Below are positions 36,722-45,891 of a stretch of DNA of 64,000 nucleotides, in pieces; position 1 is the stretch's first letter; each line of letters begins with the position of its first letter. A program made the translations under genes and the position numbers. The notes below the pieces were generated by a model that was not told the origin of the DNA, searched no databases, and saw only the letters and a program-made list of their open reading frames with translations. Source of the stretch: Prochlorococcus sp. AG-388-E21 (lineage in GTDB: Bacteria; Cyanobacteriota; Cyanobacteriia; PCC-6307; Cyanobiaceae); assembly GCA_003279855.1 (NCBI GenBank), contig QCGO01000004.1, positions 1 to 64,000 on the forward strand, read 5' to 3'.

Positions 36722-37132
36722 ATGAATAGTCAAATAAAAAACAAAGCAGTTTATTGGGGTACCGGAAGAAGAAAAACTTCTGTGGCAAGAGTTCGTTTAA
36801 TTCCGGGCAATGGACAAATTAAAATAAATGGTCGTTCTGGTGATGATTACTTAAACTTTAATCCATCACACTTAAATTCAGTTAAAGCACCTTTGCTAAC
36901 TCTAGGCCTTGAAAATTCATACGATATTTTTGTAAATGTTTTTGGTGGTGGTTTAACAGGGCAGGCAGATGCTATCAAGCAAGGAGCAGCCAGAGCTCTT
37001 TGTGGTTTATCTCCTGATAATAGGAAGCCTTTAAAAACAGAAGGACACCTTAGTAGAGACCCTAGATCAAAAGAAAGAAAAAAATATGGTCTTAAAAAAG
37101 CTAGGAAAGCTGGTCAATTCTCTAAACGTTAA
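36722..37132 (+). CDS. rpsI: 30S ribosomal protein S9
   Basis: S9 reaches the P-site with its C-terminal tail. 136 residues: [40 protein letters not shown] and the basic tail ending [11 protein letters not shown], whose terminal Arg contacts P-site tRNA. It follows rplM by 10 bp, as in most bacteria. Confidence 0.97.
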   Translation: MNSQIKNKAVYWGTGRRKTSVARVRLIPGNGQIKINGRSGDDYLNFNPSHLNSVKAPLLTLGLENSYDIFVNVFGGGLTGQADAIKQGAARALCGLSPDNRKPLKTEGHLSRDPRSKERKKYGLKKARKAGQFSKR

Positions 37133-37145
37133 AACATCTTTTATT

Positions 37146-37415
37146 ATGCCTAAATCAGAAATTCATCCTAAATGGTATCCAGACGCAAAAGTTATTTGTA
37201 ATGGAGAAGTCGTAATGACTACAGGTTCAACTAAGCCTGAATTACATGTTGATGTTTGGAGTGGTAATCATCCTTTCTTTACTGGTACGCAAAAAATACT
37301 TGATACTGAAGGTAGAGTTGATAGATTTATGAAAAAATATGGAATGGGTTCAGCCGATTCAGCTACTTCAAAAGAATCAAAAGAATCAAAAGAATCTAAA
37401 GAATTAGATAAATAA
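37146..37415 (+). CDS. rpmE: 50S ribosomal protein L31 with KES-repeat tail
   Basis: 89 residues from ATG 37146 (MPKSEIHPKWYPDAKVICNG); the ORF track extends upstream into rpsI without support. The conserved HVDVWSGNHPFFTGTQKIL is present. Of the four zinc cysteines of the C+ form only one (VICNG) remains, so this is mostly the C-minus type. The C-terminal tail repeats KES three times (SKESKESKESKE), encoded by a 9-bp direct repeat (AAAGAATCA). It forms a bridge between subunits. Confidence 0.93.
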   Translation: MPKSEIHPKWYPDAKVICNGEVVMTTGSTKPELHVDVWSGNHPFFTGTQKILDTEGRVDRFMKKYGMGSADSATSKESKESKESKELDK

Positions 37416-37449
37416 AATTTTAATAACCAAAAACTAAGCAAATCTTCAA

Positions 37450-38544
37450 TTGGAATATATAACATTAATTGCAAGGTTAAAAAACGCTTCAGAAAGTTTT
37501 GTCAATTTGGAAATGCAGTTGGCTGATCCGGATATTGCAAATAATCCTAAGAAACTAGAATCAATAGCAAGAGAAAGAGCCAAGCTAGAACCTTTAGTTC
37601 TTGATTACAATCAATTGCTTGATACTGATAAAGAAATTGGTGACTCCAAACAATTACTTAAAGATAATAGAAATGATAAAGATATGGAATCATTGATCAA
37701 TGAAGAATTATTAAGTCTAGAAGATCTTAAGAATAAACTAATTGAAAAATTAACAATTGCTTTATTACCAAAAGATCCACGAGATGAAAGAAGTGTAATG
37801 TTGGAAATTAGAGCTGGAGCAGGAGGAAATGAAGCTTGTATCTGGGCTGGTGATTTAGCAAGAATGTATGAAAGGTATGGACAAAAAATTGGTTGGTCAG
37901 TTAAACCTATTAGTGCTTCTGAATCAGATATGGGAGGATTTAAAGAATTAGTTATTTCTGTAAAAGGAGATTCTGTTTATAGCCAATTAAAATTTGAGGC
38001 AGGTGTTCATAGAGTTCAAAGAGTTCCAGCAACTGAATCTCAAGGCAGAGTTCATACTTCTACTGCAACAGTTGCGGTTATGCCTGAGGCTGATCCAGTA
38101 GAAGTTAAGATTGATCCAACTGAGATAGAAATTGGTACAGCTAGATCAGGAGGTGCTGGAGGTCAAAATGTTAATAAGGTAGAGACTGCTATTGATCTAA
38201 TTCATAAGCCAACAGGTATAAGAGTATTTTGTACACAAGAAAGATCTCAGCTACAAAATCGTGAGCGAGCTATGGAAATTTTAAGAGCTAAATTATATGA
38301 TATTCAATTAAAAGAAGCTAATGCTAAGGAGAGGTCCCAAAGGCTAATGCAAGTTGGAAGTGGAGATAGAAGCGAAAAAATTAGAACTTATAATTTTAAG
38401 GATAATAGAACTACTGATCATAGGTTGGGATCAAATTTTTCGTTAGAGCCAATTCTGGCAGGACAATTAGATGAAGTTATTGATGCTTGTTTAGCACAGG
38501 AACAAAAAAGGATGTTAGAAGATTTTAATGAGAGTGAAAATTAA
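37450..38544 (+). CDS. prfA: Peptide chain release factor 1
   Basis: Recognises UAA and UAG. 364 residues from TTG. The stop-codon-reading PAT-type motif is in [19 protein letters not shown], and the catalytic GGQ is in [20 protein letters not shown]-terminal coiled domain present. It closes the ribosomal cluster 34 bp after rpmE and is convergent with the HNH gene. Confidence 0.97.
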   Translation: MEYITLIARLKNASESFVNLEMQLADPDIANNPKKLESIARERAKLEPLVLDYNQLLDTDKEIGDSKQLLKDNRNDKDMESLINEELLSLEDLKNKLIEKLTIALLPKDPRDERSVMLEIRAGAGGNEACIWAGDLARMYERYGQKIGWSVKPISASESDMGGFKELVISVKGDSVYSQLKFEAGVHRVQRVPATESQGRVHTSTATVAVMPEADPVEVKIDPTEIEIGTARSGGAGGQNVNKVETAIDLIHKPTGIRVFCTQERSQLQNRERAMEILRAKLYDIQLKEANAKERSQRLMQVGSGDRSEKIRTYNFKDNRTTDHRLGSNFSLEPILAGQLDEVIDACLAQEQKRMLEDFNESEN

Positions 38545-38550
38545 TTGATT

Positions 38551-39057
38551 TTAAGCAGCTAAACCAATCACATATTTACTCCATTCTTTGTGTTTTCCAG
38601 AGTCTATTTGCCTTGTCGCTTCAAAATTTAGATTACTTAATGGACGATACGGCTTTCGTTTTAAAGGCATATTTGCTTCTTCAGGGGTCCTATTACCTTT
38701 TTGGACATTACATCTAAGGCATGCAGTTGTTACATTTTCCCAATTGTCAGTTCCACCTCTGCTTCTTGGTAAAACATGATCTATTGATAAATCACTACCA
38801 CTATGGTTACAGTATTGACATGAGTTATTATCTCTAAGAAGTATATTTTTTCTTGTAAGTGCGACCTCTCTGAAGGGAACTTTAACGTAGTAGCGAAGCC
38901 TAATAACAGTAGGGAGGTTATGCCCAGAATGTATGGCATATGATTGATCTTCTTCTAAACTTTCAGCTTTACCTTTGATCATTAAAATTACAGCTCTTCG
39001 CCAAGAAGTAATGTTTAAAGGTTCATAAGATGCATTTAAAACAAGTGTCTGGCCCAT
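38551..39057 (-). CDS. HNH endonuclease family protein
   Basis: About 168 residues from the internal ATG at 39057 (MGQTLVLNASYEPLNITSWR), the start usual for this cyanobacterial family; the ORF track extends 21 codons further. Zinc-finger Cys pairs CQYC and CLRC flank the HNH core LSIDHVLPRSRGGTDNWENV. The C-terminus is NRTPEEANMPLKRKPYRPLS. Members are stand-alone, chromosomal and conserved, with no known target; a repair or RNA role is possible. It is convergent with prfA and divergent from alr. Confidence 0.85.
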   Translation of the reverse strand: MGQTLVLNASYEPLNITSWRRAVILMIKGKAESLEEDQSYAIHSGHNLPTVIRLRYYVKVPFREVALTRKNILLRDNNSCQYCNHSGSDLSIDHVLPRSRGGTDNWENVTTACLRCNVQKGNRTPEEANMPLKRKPYRPLSNLNFEATRQIDSGKHKEWSKYVIGLAA

Positions 39058-39137
39058 GCCAAAAATCAATTTACATGTCATGCTAGCGGTATATTTAAAT
39101 AAGCGCATATAATCGCGCAATTATTAATTCCAATTCT

Positions 39138-40325
39138 TTGAATAATCGAAAAAATAAGTTTGATACTCTTCCAAGTTTTGAAGGAGAAATAGATCCAACT
39201 CAAAGAGCTTGGATAGAAGTCAGTGGTAAAGCAATAGAGTCAAACGTAAGGCAATTAAGATCAAAATTAAAAAATAATTGTGAATTCATGGCAGTTGTTA
39301 AGGCTGATGGATATGGACATGATGCAAAAGTAGTATCTGAAAATGCGATTAAGGGTGGCGCCTCTCAATTAGGAGTAGCAACCTTAAAGGAAGGTATAAA
39401 GCTTCGTTCTTTTGGGATAAGTGCCCCAATTCTTGTACTTGGTAATCTTTATACAAAAAAAGATCTATTAATATGTTTTAGAAACGATTTGATGCCAACC
39501 GTTAGTACTATCAGGGAGTGCTTGATTTGTAATAACATTGGAGAGCTTAATAATTTTAAATTCTCGTTGCATCTAAAAGTTGATACTGGGATGTCAAGAT
39601 TAGGATTTGAATGTGATCAGTTTGTTCAACAATTTAATAATATTAAATCACTTGAAAATATTTCTATTAAGGGAATATATAGTCATCTGGCCTGCGCAGA
39701 TGAAAAGAATGCATTGAATCCTAAAAGCAGTACACAATTACAAAGAGAAAAATTTCAAGAATTATTGAAACTTATAAATATTCATAATACACAAAATATT
39801 AAAATTCATCTTGCTAATTCTGCTGGCATGATACTTGGCAAGGATTTTCAATTTGATATGGTACGTGTTGGCCTTTCAATGTATGGCTATGAACCATTAC
39901 TAAAGATAAATGAAAAGTTATTTCTTAAACCTGCTTTATTTTTAAAGGCTAAAGTAACTTTTGTTCGCACTATTGAAAAAGGTATTGGAGTTAGTTATGG
40001 AAATAAATTTGTTAGTGATAGAAAAACAAAGTTAGCAGTTTTAAGTATTGGTTATGCTGATGGCATCATTAGAAATCTTTCTGGCAAAATAAGTTTGATT
40101 CATAATAAAAAACTTTATCCTCAAGTTGGATCTATAACAATGGATCAAATGATGGTAGATATTACAGATTCTAATGATATTAATGTTGGGAGTACGATGC
40201 TATTACTAGGGTCTGATGGAGACAAATCAATTTCTCCGATTGACTGGGCAGACAAATGTAATAGCATACCTTGGGAAATTCTTTGCTCTTTTAAAAATAG
40301 ATTGCCAAGAGTCCAAGTTGATTAG
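39138..40325 (+). CDS. alr: Alanine racemase
   Basis: PLP enzyme making D-Ala for peptidoglycan. 395 residues from TTG. The PLP lysine is in CEFMAVVKADGYGHDAKVV; the opposite catalytic Tyr is in GVSYGNKF; LKVDTGMSRLGFE and LSIGYADGIIR are also intact. No signal peptide, so it is cytoplasmic. Confidence 0.96.
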   Translation: MNNRKNKFDTLPSFEGEIDPTQRAWIEVSGKAIESNVRQLRSKLKNNCEFMAVVKADGYGHDAKVVSENAIKGGASQLGVATLKEGIKLRSFGISAPILVLGNLYTKKDLLICFRNDLMPTVSTIRECLICNNIGELNNFKFSLHLKVDTGMSRLGFECDQFVQQFNNIKSLENISIKGIYSHLACADEKNALNPKSSTQLQREKFQELLKLINIHNTQNIKIHLANSAGMILGKDFQFDMVRVGLSMYGYEPLLKINEKLFLKPALFLKAKVTFVRTIEKGIGVSYGNKFVSDRKTKLAVLSIGYADGIIRNLSGKISLIHNKKLYPQVGSITMDQMMVDITDSNDINVGSTMLLLGSDGDKSISPIDWADKCNSIPWEILCSFKNRLPRVQVD

Positions 40326-40386
40326 ACATTTCGATTAAATAAATAATTTTGAATGTTTGCTCAAAAATTGATAATGTAGAAGAACT

Positions 40387-40475
40387 GGAGAGGTGGCTGA
40401 GTGGTTGAAAGCGGCTCCCTGCTAAGGAGTTACAGGAGGTAACTTTTGTCGAGGGTTCGAATCCCTCCCTCTCCG
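40387..40475 (+). tRNA. tRNA-Ser (GCT)
   Basis: An 89-nt class II cloverleaf: acceptor GGAGAGG with CCTCTCC plus G, anticodon stem GCTCC/GGAGT around CTGCTAA with anticodon GCT, a long variable arm (TACAGGAGGTAACTTTTGTC) and T loop TTCGAAT. No CCA is encoded. Confidence 0.96.
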
Positions 40476-40503
40476 TAATTATTTATAAGAATTATTTTAA
40501 TTC

Positions 40504-41301
40504 TTAGAATTTTTTAAAAAAATCAATATCTATATTTTTAAGATCATTTACTGTATTTAGAACTAAATCAGCTCCTGCCTCTTTAAGTTTTAATTCATAA
40601 GAAATACGCTCTTCCATCCTGGATTCTAAATGGAGATGAGGAGGAGCTACTCCAATGCTTATAAATTTTTGACTTGGAATTATTTTTTTTGCATTAGAGA
40701 CGGTATTGATATCAGCAATTGTGTCACCGACATATGCAATGGGTACATTCTCGCCACCTAAACTTCTTTCTGAAAGCTTGCTTGATAAGTAAAGAAAACC
40801 TTGGGGATCTGGCTTATCAGGAGCATCACCCATTGCTATTAAAGGGGGAGATATTAATTTAAGTCTATTTTCTAAAACAAATTTGGCAGATGCAGATTCA
40901 GCTCCACTTACAAATCCCCAAATAATTCTATTGGAACTTAATGTAGTAAAAAATTCTTTTTCCACTAATAACTCCTCATTTCTTATGAAACCTGACCAGT
41001 TATTACAATCTTTATTTGGATTTCCGCCAAAGTAGAAGTCTTCAAAACATTGAATTATATTTTCTCTTTGAGGTGGTTTAAGTTTTAGATTCTTGCTCTT
41101 AATATGCCTCTTTATTAGTTCTAAACTTAAATCCCAATCGTTATTCCAGATACCTTCGTTTTTTGCATTATCTATATCTCGATAACTAGGATCCCAACCG
41201 CAAAATCGATAAACTGTTTTTTTAAGTGAAAGTCTATAACTGTTTTCTACGCTTCGTATAACACCATCTATATCAAATAAAATTACACCAATATTATTCA
41301 A
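40504..41301 (-). CDS. HAD-superfamily hydrolase, IA family
   Basis: A 265-residue HAD protein. Motif I is ILFDIDGVIRSVENSYRLSL; the Ile-Val-type segment and GAESASAKFVLENRL form motif II, with MGDAPDKPDPQGFLYLSSK holding the motif III Lys and IAYVGDTIADINTVSNA motif IV. A helical cap lies between motifs I and II. It probably acts as a phosphatase; substrate unknown. It overlaps nothing and stands alone near tRNA-Ser. Confidence 0.85.
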   Translation of the reverse strand: MNNIGVILFDIDGVIRSVENSYRLSLKKTVYRFCGWDPSYRDIDNAKNEGIWNNDWDLSLELIKRHIKSKNLKLKPPQRENIIQCFEDFYFGGNPNKDCNNWSGFIRNEELLVEKEFFTTLSSNRIIWGFVSGAESASAKFVLENRLKLISPPLIAMGDAPDKPDPQGFLYLSSKLSERSLGGENVPIAYVGDTIADINTVSNAKKIIPSQKFISIGVAPPHLHLESRMEERISYELKLKEAGADLVLNTVNDLKNIDIDFFKKF

Positions 41302-41406
41302 GGAATTAATCTAGATACTATTTATTAAACATTAATATTCTCTTGCAAAAAAAGCAAAAACTTAATATTTAATGATCAATATTAAGATGTAGTTTGAAAT
41401 TACTTT

Positions 41407-43221
41407 TTATAAATATCCTCTTGGAGTTAAGAATATTTCATCAACCAAAGTGGTTTTAGAATTACCAATAATAATGATTGATAGCATATCTATATCATCT
41501 AAAGGTATGCTATCCAAACTAAAAAAGCTCTTGGATTGGTTTTCCCTCCCTAATTGTCTTCCTACTAAGACTGGAGTATTTCCTGGTCTATATCCTAAGC
41601 ATAGTTCTATAGCTCTTCTCAATTGCCAATTTCTCTCAATCGATTGTGGATTGAAAATGGTAATAACAAAGTCTCCCAATAAAGCGCCTGCAATTCTTTT
41701 TTCTATAGATTCCCAGGGTGTTAACTTATCGCTCAAGCTTATTGAACAGAAGTCATTCATCAAGGGAGCTCCACTAAGTGCCGCAGCCAACTGCATGCTA
41801 CTTATTCCTGGATGTACTTCAAATGAAGGCCTAAAATCTTTATGAACTTTTTGAATTAACTCTAAAAGTAGGCCAGCCATCCCATAAAAACCTGAATCGC
41901 CAGAGGATATTAGTGCCACTTTAATTCCCCCTTCAGCAAGTTTTATAGCTTTCTCACATCTCTTTTTCTCTTCAGTAAGATTGCTCTCAATCATTACTTG
42001 GTCTTTTCTTTTAAGAGGTTTAATTAGATCCAAATACATTTTGTATCCAATCCAAATAGAACATTTTGATAAAGCTTTTCTAGCATCATTTGTTAAATAG
42101 GAAATATCTCCTGGCCCACTACCAACAATATGAATCTCACCAGTTAATGGGGAATATTGATTTTTTGATTCAGAGACTGCAATAGTTACTGCGCCAACCA
42201 TACTTTTTGAAGAATCAACGCTTTTAAAAATTTTTTTTTCTTTCAATAGTTTTGAACCTTGTCCTGCAGCCAGAATGCAAGCTGCCTCAGCAACTGAAGG
42301 TGTGCCAATTTCATTGAGTACTACATTCGATGGGTTTGGGGTATTGATTGAAGAGAGCTCTTCAGATGTAAAAAATTTTATAGGTAAATTTTTTTCTTTT
42401 GAGATCTCTAAAATTGCCTTCTCATCTTTTTTTAAATCAACAGTTGCAAAACCTGCAATTGATAATGGAGATAAATTATTAGTGGCTAAAAAACTTTGTA
42501 AAGAGTCTTCAATTAATTCTTTGCTAGTATTCCTCTCACAACCTAAACCGATCCATAAAGTTGGAGGATGCCAAGTATTTTTATGATTATCGAATATAGA
42601 TATATGAAAAATTGATTTCTTCTGTTCATAATCTTTGTCTGATAATTGAGTAATAGTATTTCCTACTTCAGAAGTTTTCCATAAATTGTTCCCTGATAAT
42701 TGGCTACAAAAAATCTCTTTTTTATTAGATTGCTTGATTACTAATTTTGACCAGTCCTTTATATCTCCAGATCTTCTCCATCCCCATTGATTTCCAAATG
42801 AGTCAATATTTAAGTAATTCTGATCAATTGAATTATTAGTCTCGATTATTTCACCACCGAATAAATTACATATCTGAAATGCAATGTTTTGGATATTTGA
42901 TTGATGAGCGCCAATGATAGGGACAATTTTTGATCCTTTCTTATCAATAACAACTACTCCAGGATCTTTATCTTTGGAGGATAATAAAGGAGAAATAAGT
43001 CTAATTGATGCACCTACTGATCCTATAAAGATAATCAAATCCAATTTGTCCCATTTTTCTCGCAGAATTGATTGTGGCTTTATTGATAAAATATTATGGT
43101 CTTTCTTTAAATTTTTAAGAGATGAACTCGCGAAATAAATCTCATTGATAAATTCTGTTTTTTTTAGTCTCTTTAAAATCTCTTGTGAAGTATCTGAAAA
43201 ACCTATTGCAATTCCTTTCAA
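41407..43221 (-). CDS. cobJ: CbiG-CobJ fusion (cobalt-precorrin hydrolase and precorrin-3B C17-methyltransferase)
   Basis: 604 residues carrying two steps of corrin-ring contraction. The N-terminal part is CbiG-like: DLIIFIGSVGASIRLISPLL and VVVIDKKGSKIVPIIGAHQS, with a mid domain GLGCERNTSKELIEDSLQSF. From about residue 364 a SAM-dependent tetrapyrrole methylase follows (IHIVGSGPGDISYLTNDARK, ALISSGDSGFYGMAGLLLEL and FEVHPGISSMQLAAALSGAP). Fusion of the two is recurrent in cyanobacteria. It lies alone, with psaA divergent. Confidence 0.92.
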   Translation of the reverse strand: MKGIAIGFSDTSQEILKRLKKTEFINEIYFASSSLKNLKKDHNILSIKPQSILREKWDKLDLIIFIGSVGASIRLISPLLSSKDKDPGVVVIDKKGSKIVPIIGAHQSNIQNIAFQICNLFGGEIIETNNSIDQNYLNIDSFGNQWGWRRSGDIKDWSKLVIKQSNKKEIFCSQLSGNNLWKTSEVGNTITQLSDKDYEQKKSIFHISIFDNHKNTWHPPTLWIGLGCERNTSKELIEDSLQSFLATNNLSPLSIAGFATVDLKKDEKAILEISKEKNLPIKFFTSEELSSINTPNPSNVVLNEIGTPSVAEAACILAAGQGSKLLKEKKIFKSVDSSKSMVGAVTIAVSESKNQYSPLTGEIHIVGSGPGDISYLTNDARKALSKCSIWIGYKMYLDLIKPLKRKDQVMIESNLTEEKKRCEKAIKLAEGGIKVALISSGDSGFYGMAGLLLELIQKVHKDFRPSFEVHPGISSMQLAAALSGAPLMNDFCSISLSDKLTPWESIEKRIAGALLGDFVITIFNPQSIERNWQLRRAIELCLGYRPGNTPVLVGRQLGRENQSKSFFSLDSIPLDDIDMLSIIIIGNSKTTLVDEIFLTPRGYL

Positions 43222-43559
43222 TTTTAAAAAGTTCTTTTATATCTTCTAAAAATTATATCTTGTTGCTGTAATTAAAGAATATGGAATGAAATATAAAAAG
43301 AAATTTAAGATTTATTCGAGCTTGATGAGTAAATATACTTAGACCCTTGTTATGTTAAGGGATTTAATAGAAATATTGAAAAGTAACAATCAATGAAACA
43401 TTTGTTACTTTCCTGCATGATCAAAGAATCTTTAGCCTATTATTTTTGGTAACGAAAATCTTAAGTTTTGATTCGCTCGTTCCTTAAAAGCCTACTATTA
43501 ATTAGTAGCTTTATAGGTGTGATAAATCTACTTAAGGGCCAATTATTTAGAGGTGCTAG
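43222..43559 (+). promoter_or_regulatory. Promoter and structured leader of psaAB
   Basis: A 338-bp gene-free region between the divergent cobJ and psaA. It contains a 10-bp inverted repeat AAAGTAACAA (43380-43389)/TTGTTACTTT (43402-43411) with a 12-base loop, a second hairpin CTACTA/TAGTAG (43492-43508) and a longer-range CCTTAA...TTAAGG pairing. GAGGTGCTAG just before ATG holds the ribosome-binding site. No ORF is seen. psaA is light-regulated in cyanobacteria; the hairpins are candidates for that, but no known element was recognised. Confidence 0.5.
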
Positions 43560-45863
43560 ATGACCATTAGCCCACCAGAAAGTGGAGAAAAAGACAAAAA
43601 GATTTTGGAATCTCCCGTCAAGGCTGATCCCAGACCTATTGATTTTGCCAAATTAGATAAACCAGGTTTCTGGTCTAGTAAATTATCCAAAGGTCCAAAA
43701 ACCACAACTTGGATTTGGAATCTGCATGCAGATGCCCATGATTTTGATGTACACACAGGAGATGCTGAAGAAGCTACAAGAAAAATATTCTCAGCTCATT
43801 TCGGACATCTTGCGGTTATTTTTATATGGATGAGTGCTGCATTTTTCCATGGAGCAAGATTTTCAAATTATTCAGGATGGTTAGCTGATCCTACCCATGT
43901 AAAACCTGGAGCTCAACAAGTTTGGGCAATAGTTGGGCAAGAGATGCTTAATGGTGATTTGGGTGCTAACTATAACGGTATTCAAATAAGTTCTGGAATA
44001 TTCCATATGTGGCGAGCTTGGGGTATTACAAATGAAAGTGAATTGATGGCATTAGCTATTGGGGCAGTAGTAATGGCTGCACTAATGCTTCATGCAGGTA
44101 TCTTTCACTATCATAAAGCTGCTCCAAAAATGGAATGGTTCCAAGATGTTGAGTCAATGATGAATCATCATCTCGCGGGTCTCTTAGGACTTGGTTCTTT
44201 AGCTTGGGCGGGTCATATTATTCATATCGGTGCTCCTACAGCAGCTCTTTTAGATGCTATTGATGCTGGTAGCCCACTACTTATTAATGGTAAAGAGATA
44301 GCGACAATTGCTGACATGCCAATGCCTCATCAATTGTGTGATCCTCAAATCGTTGGTCAAATATTTCCAGGACTTGCAAGCGGTACAGGTAATTTCTTTA
44401 GTTTAAACTGGTTTGCTTTTTCAGATTTCTTAACTTTCAAAGGAGGACTTAATCCAGTAACAGGAAGTTTATGGATGACTGATATTGCACACCATCATGT
44501 TGCAATTGCTGTTTTATTTATAATTGCTGGTCATATGTATAGGACTAACTATGGAATTGGTCATAGTATGAAAGAAATATTAGATTCACAACAAGGAGAT
44601 CCTATTCTTTTCCCAGCACCTAAGGGGCACCAAGGTCTTTTTGACTTTATGGCTGAAAGTAGACACGCACAGCTTTCTGTCAACTTAGCAATGCTCGGTT
44701 CTCTTAGTATCTTGATCTCTCATCATATGTATGCGATGCCTCCCTATCCATATATTGCGACTGATTACATGACTGTGCTTGGTTTATTTACTCATCATAT
44801 GTGGATAGGTGGATTATTTATAGTTGGGGCTGGTGCTCATGCAGGCATAGCGATGGTAAGAGATTACGATCCAGCAAAACATATAGATAATGTTTTAGAC
44901 AGGATTTTAAAAGCTAGAGATGCGTTAATAAGTCACCTTAATTGGGTTTGTATGTGGTTAGGCTTCCATAGTTTTGGACTCTATATTCATAACGACACAA
45001 TGAGAGCTTTAGGAAGACCTCAAGATATGTTTAGTGATTCTGCAATTCAGCTTCAACCAATATTTGCTCAATGGGTTCAAAGCATTCAAGCTTCCGCGGT
45101 TGGTACTTCAATATTGGCAGGTACAGCAGAAGCCTTACCTCATAAAGCTATAAGTGAAGTATTTAACGGAAGTTTAGTTGAAGTAGGTGGCAAGGTTGCG
45201 ATTGCCCCAATTCCTTTGGGAACAGCTGATTTGATGATTCACCACATACACGCATTCCAAATACATGTAACAGTTTTGATTCTTCTTAAAGGTGTCCTTT
45301 ATGCTAGAAGCTCAAGATTAATCCCTGATAAAGCATCACTAGGATTTAGATTCCCATGTGATGGCCCTGGTAGAGGAGGTACATGTCAAGTTTCCTCTTG
45401 GGACCATGTTTTCTTAGCACTTTTCTGGATGTATAACTGTCTATCAATTGTTATTTTCCATTTTTCTTGGAAAATGCAAAGTGATGTTTGGGGGCTAACA
45501 GGAGGGAATTTTGCACAAAGTGCAATCACTATAAACGGATGGTTACGAGACTTTTTATGGGCTCAGGCAGCACAAGTATTGACAAGTTATGGTCAAGCAA
45601 TAAGTATGTATGGCTTAATGTTCTTAGGTGCTCACTTTATTTGGGCATTTAGCTTAATGTTCCTTTTCAGTGGAAGAGGTTACTGGCAAGAGCTATTTGA
45701 ATCAATTGTTTGGGCACATAATAAATTGAAGGTTGCTCCAACAATTCAGCCAAGAGCACTATCAATTACTCAAGGTCGTGCAGTTGGTGTAACTCACTTC
45801 TTAGTGGGCGGCATAGCTACTACTTGGGCATTCTTCCATGCTCGCCTTTTCGGGATTGGCTAA
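43560..45863 (+). CDS. psaA: Photosystem I P700 apoprotein A1
   Basis: Core reaction-centre protein binding half of P700, A0, A1 and the FX cluster. 767 residues with 11 membrane helices. FX ligand segment [11 protein letters not shown] is present, as is [20 protein letters not shown]. The antenna part carries many His ligands ([27 protein letters not shown]). Starts [14 protein letters not shown]. It is followed after 28 bp by psaB. Confidence 0.99.
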   Translation: MTISPPESGEKDKKILESPVKADPRPIDFAKLDKPGFWSSKLSKGPKTTTWIWNLHADAHDFDVHTGDAEEATRKIFSAHFGHLAVIFIWMSAAFFHGARFSNYSGWLADPTHVKPGAQQVWAIVGQEMLNGDLGANYNGIQISSGIFHMWRAWGITNESELMALAIGAVVMAALMLHAGIFHYHKAAPKMEWFQDVESMMNHHLAGLLGLGSLAWAGHIIHIGAPTAALLDAIDAGSPLLINGKEIATIADMPMPHQLCDPQIVGQIFPGLASGTGNFFSLNWFAFSDFLTFKGGLNPVTGSLWMTDIAHHHVAIAVLFIIAGHMYRTNYGIGHSMKEILDSQQGDPILFPAPKGHQGLFDFMAESRHAQLSVNLAMLGSLSILISHHMYAMPPYPYIATDYMTVLGLFTHHMWIGGLFIVGAGAHAGIAMVRDYDPAKHIDNVLDRILKARDALISHLNWVCMWLGFHSFGLYIHNDTMRALGRPQDMFSDSAIQLQPIFAQWVQSIQASAVGTSILAGTAEALPHKAISEVFNGSLVEVGGKVAIAPIPLGTADLMIHHIHAFQIHVTVLILLKGVLYARSSRLIPDKASLGFRFPCDGPGRGGTCQVSSWDHVFLALFWMYNCLSIVIFHFSWKMQSDVWGLTGGNFAQSAITINGWLRDFLWAQAAQVLTSYGQAISMYGLMFLGAHFIWAFSLMFLFSGRGYWQELFESIVWAHNKLKVAPTIQPRALSITQGRAVGVTHFLVGGIATTWAFFHARLFGIG

Positions 45864-45891
45864 ATAACCTGAACTTCACCTTTTTAATTCA

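Noticed and set aside
37086-37145. N-terminal extension of L31
   Set aside because: Overlaps rpsI in another frame; ATG 37146 gives the standard L31 start.
43380-43411. Terminator between cobJ and psaA
   Set aside because: The two genes are divergent, so no transcript should end here, and there is no U-tract; treated as a leader element.
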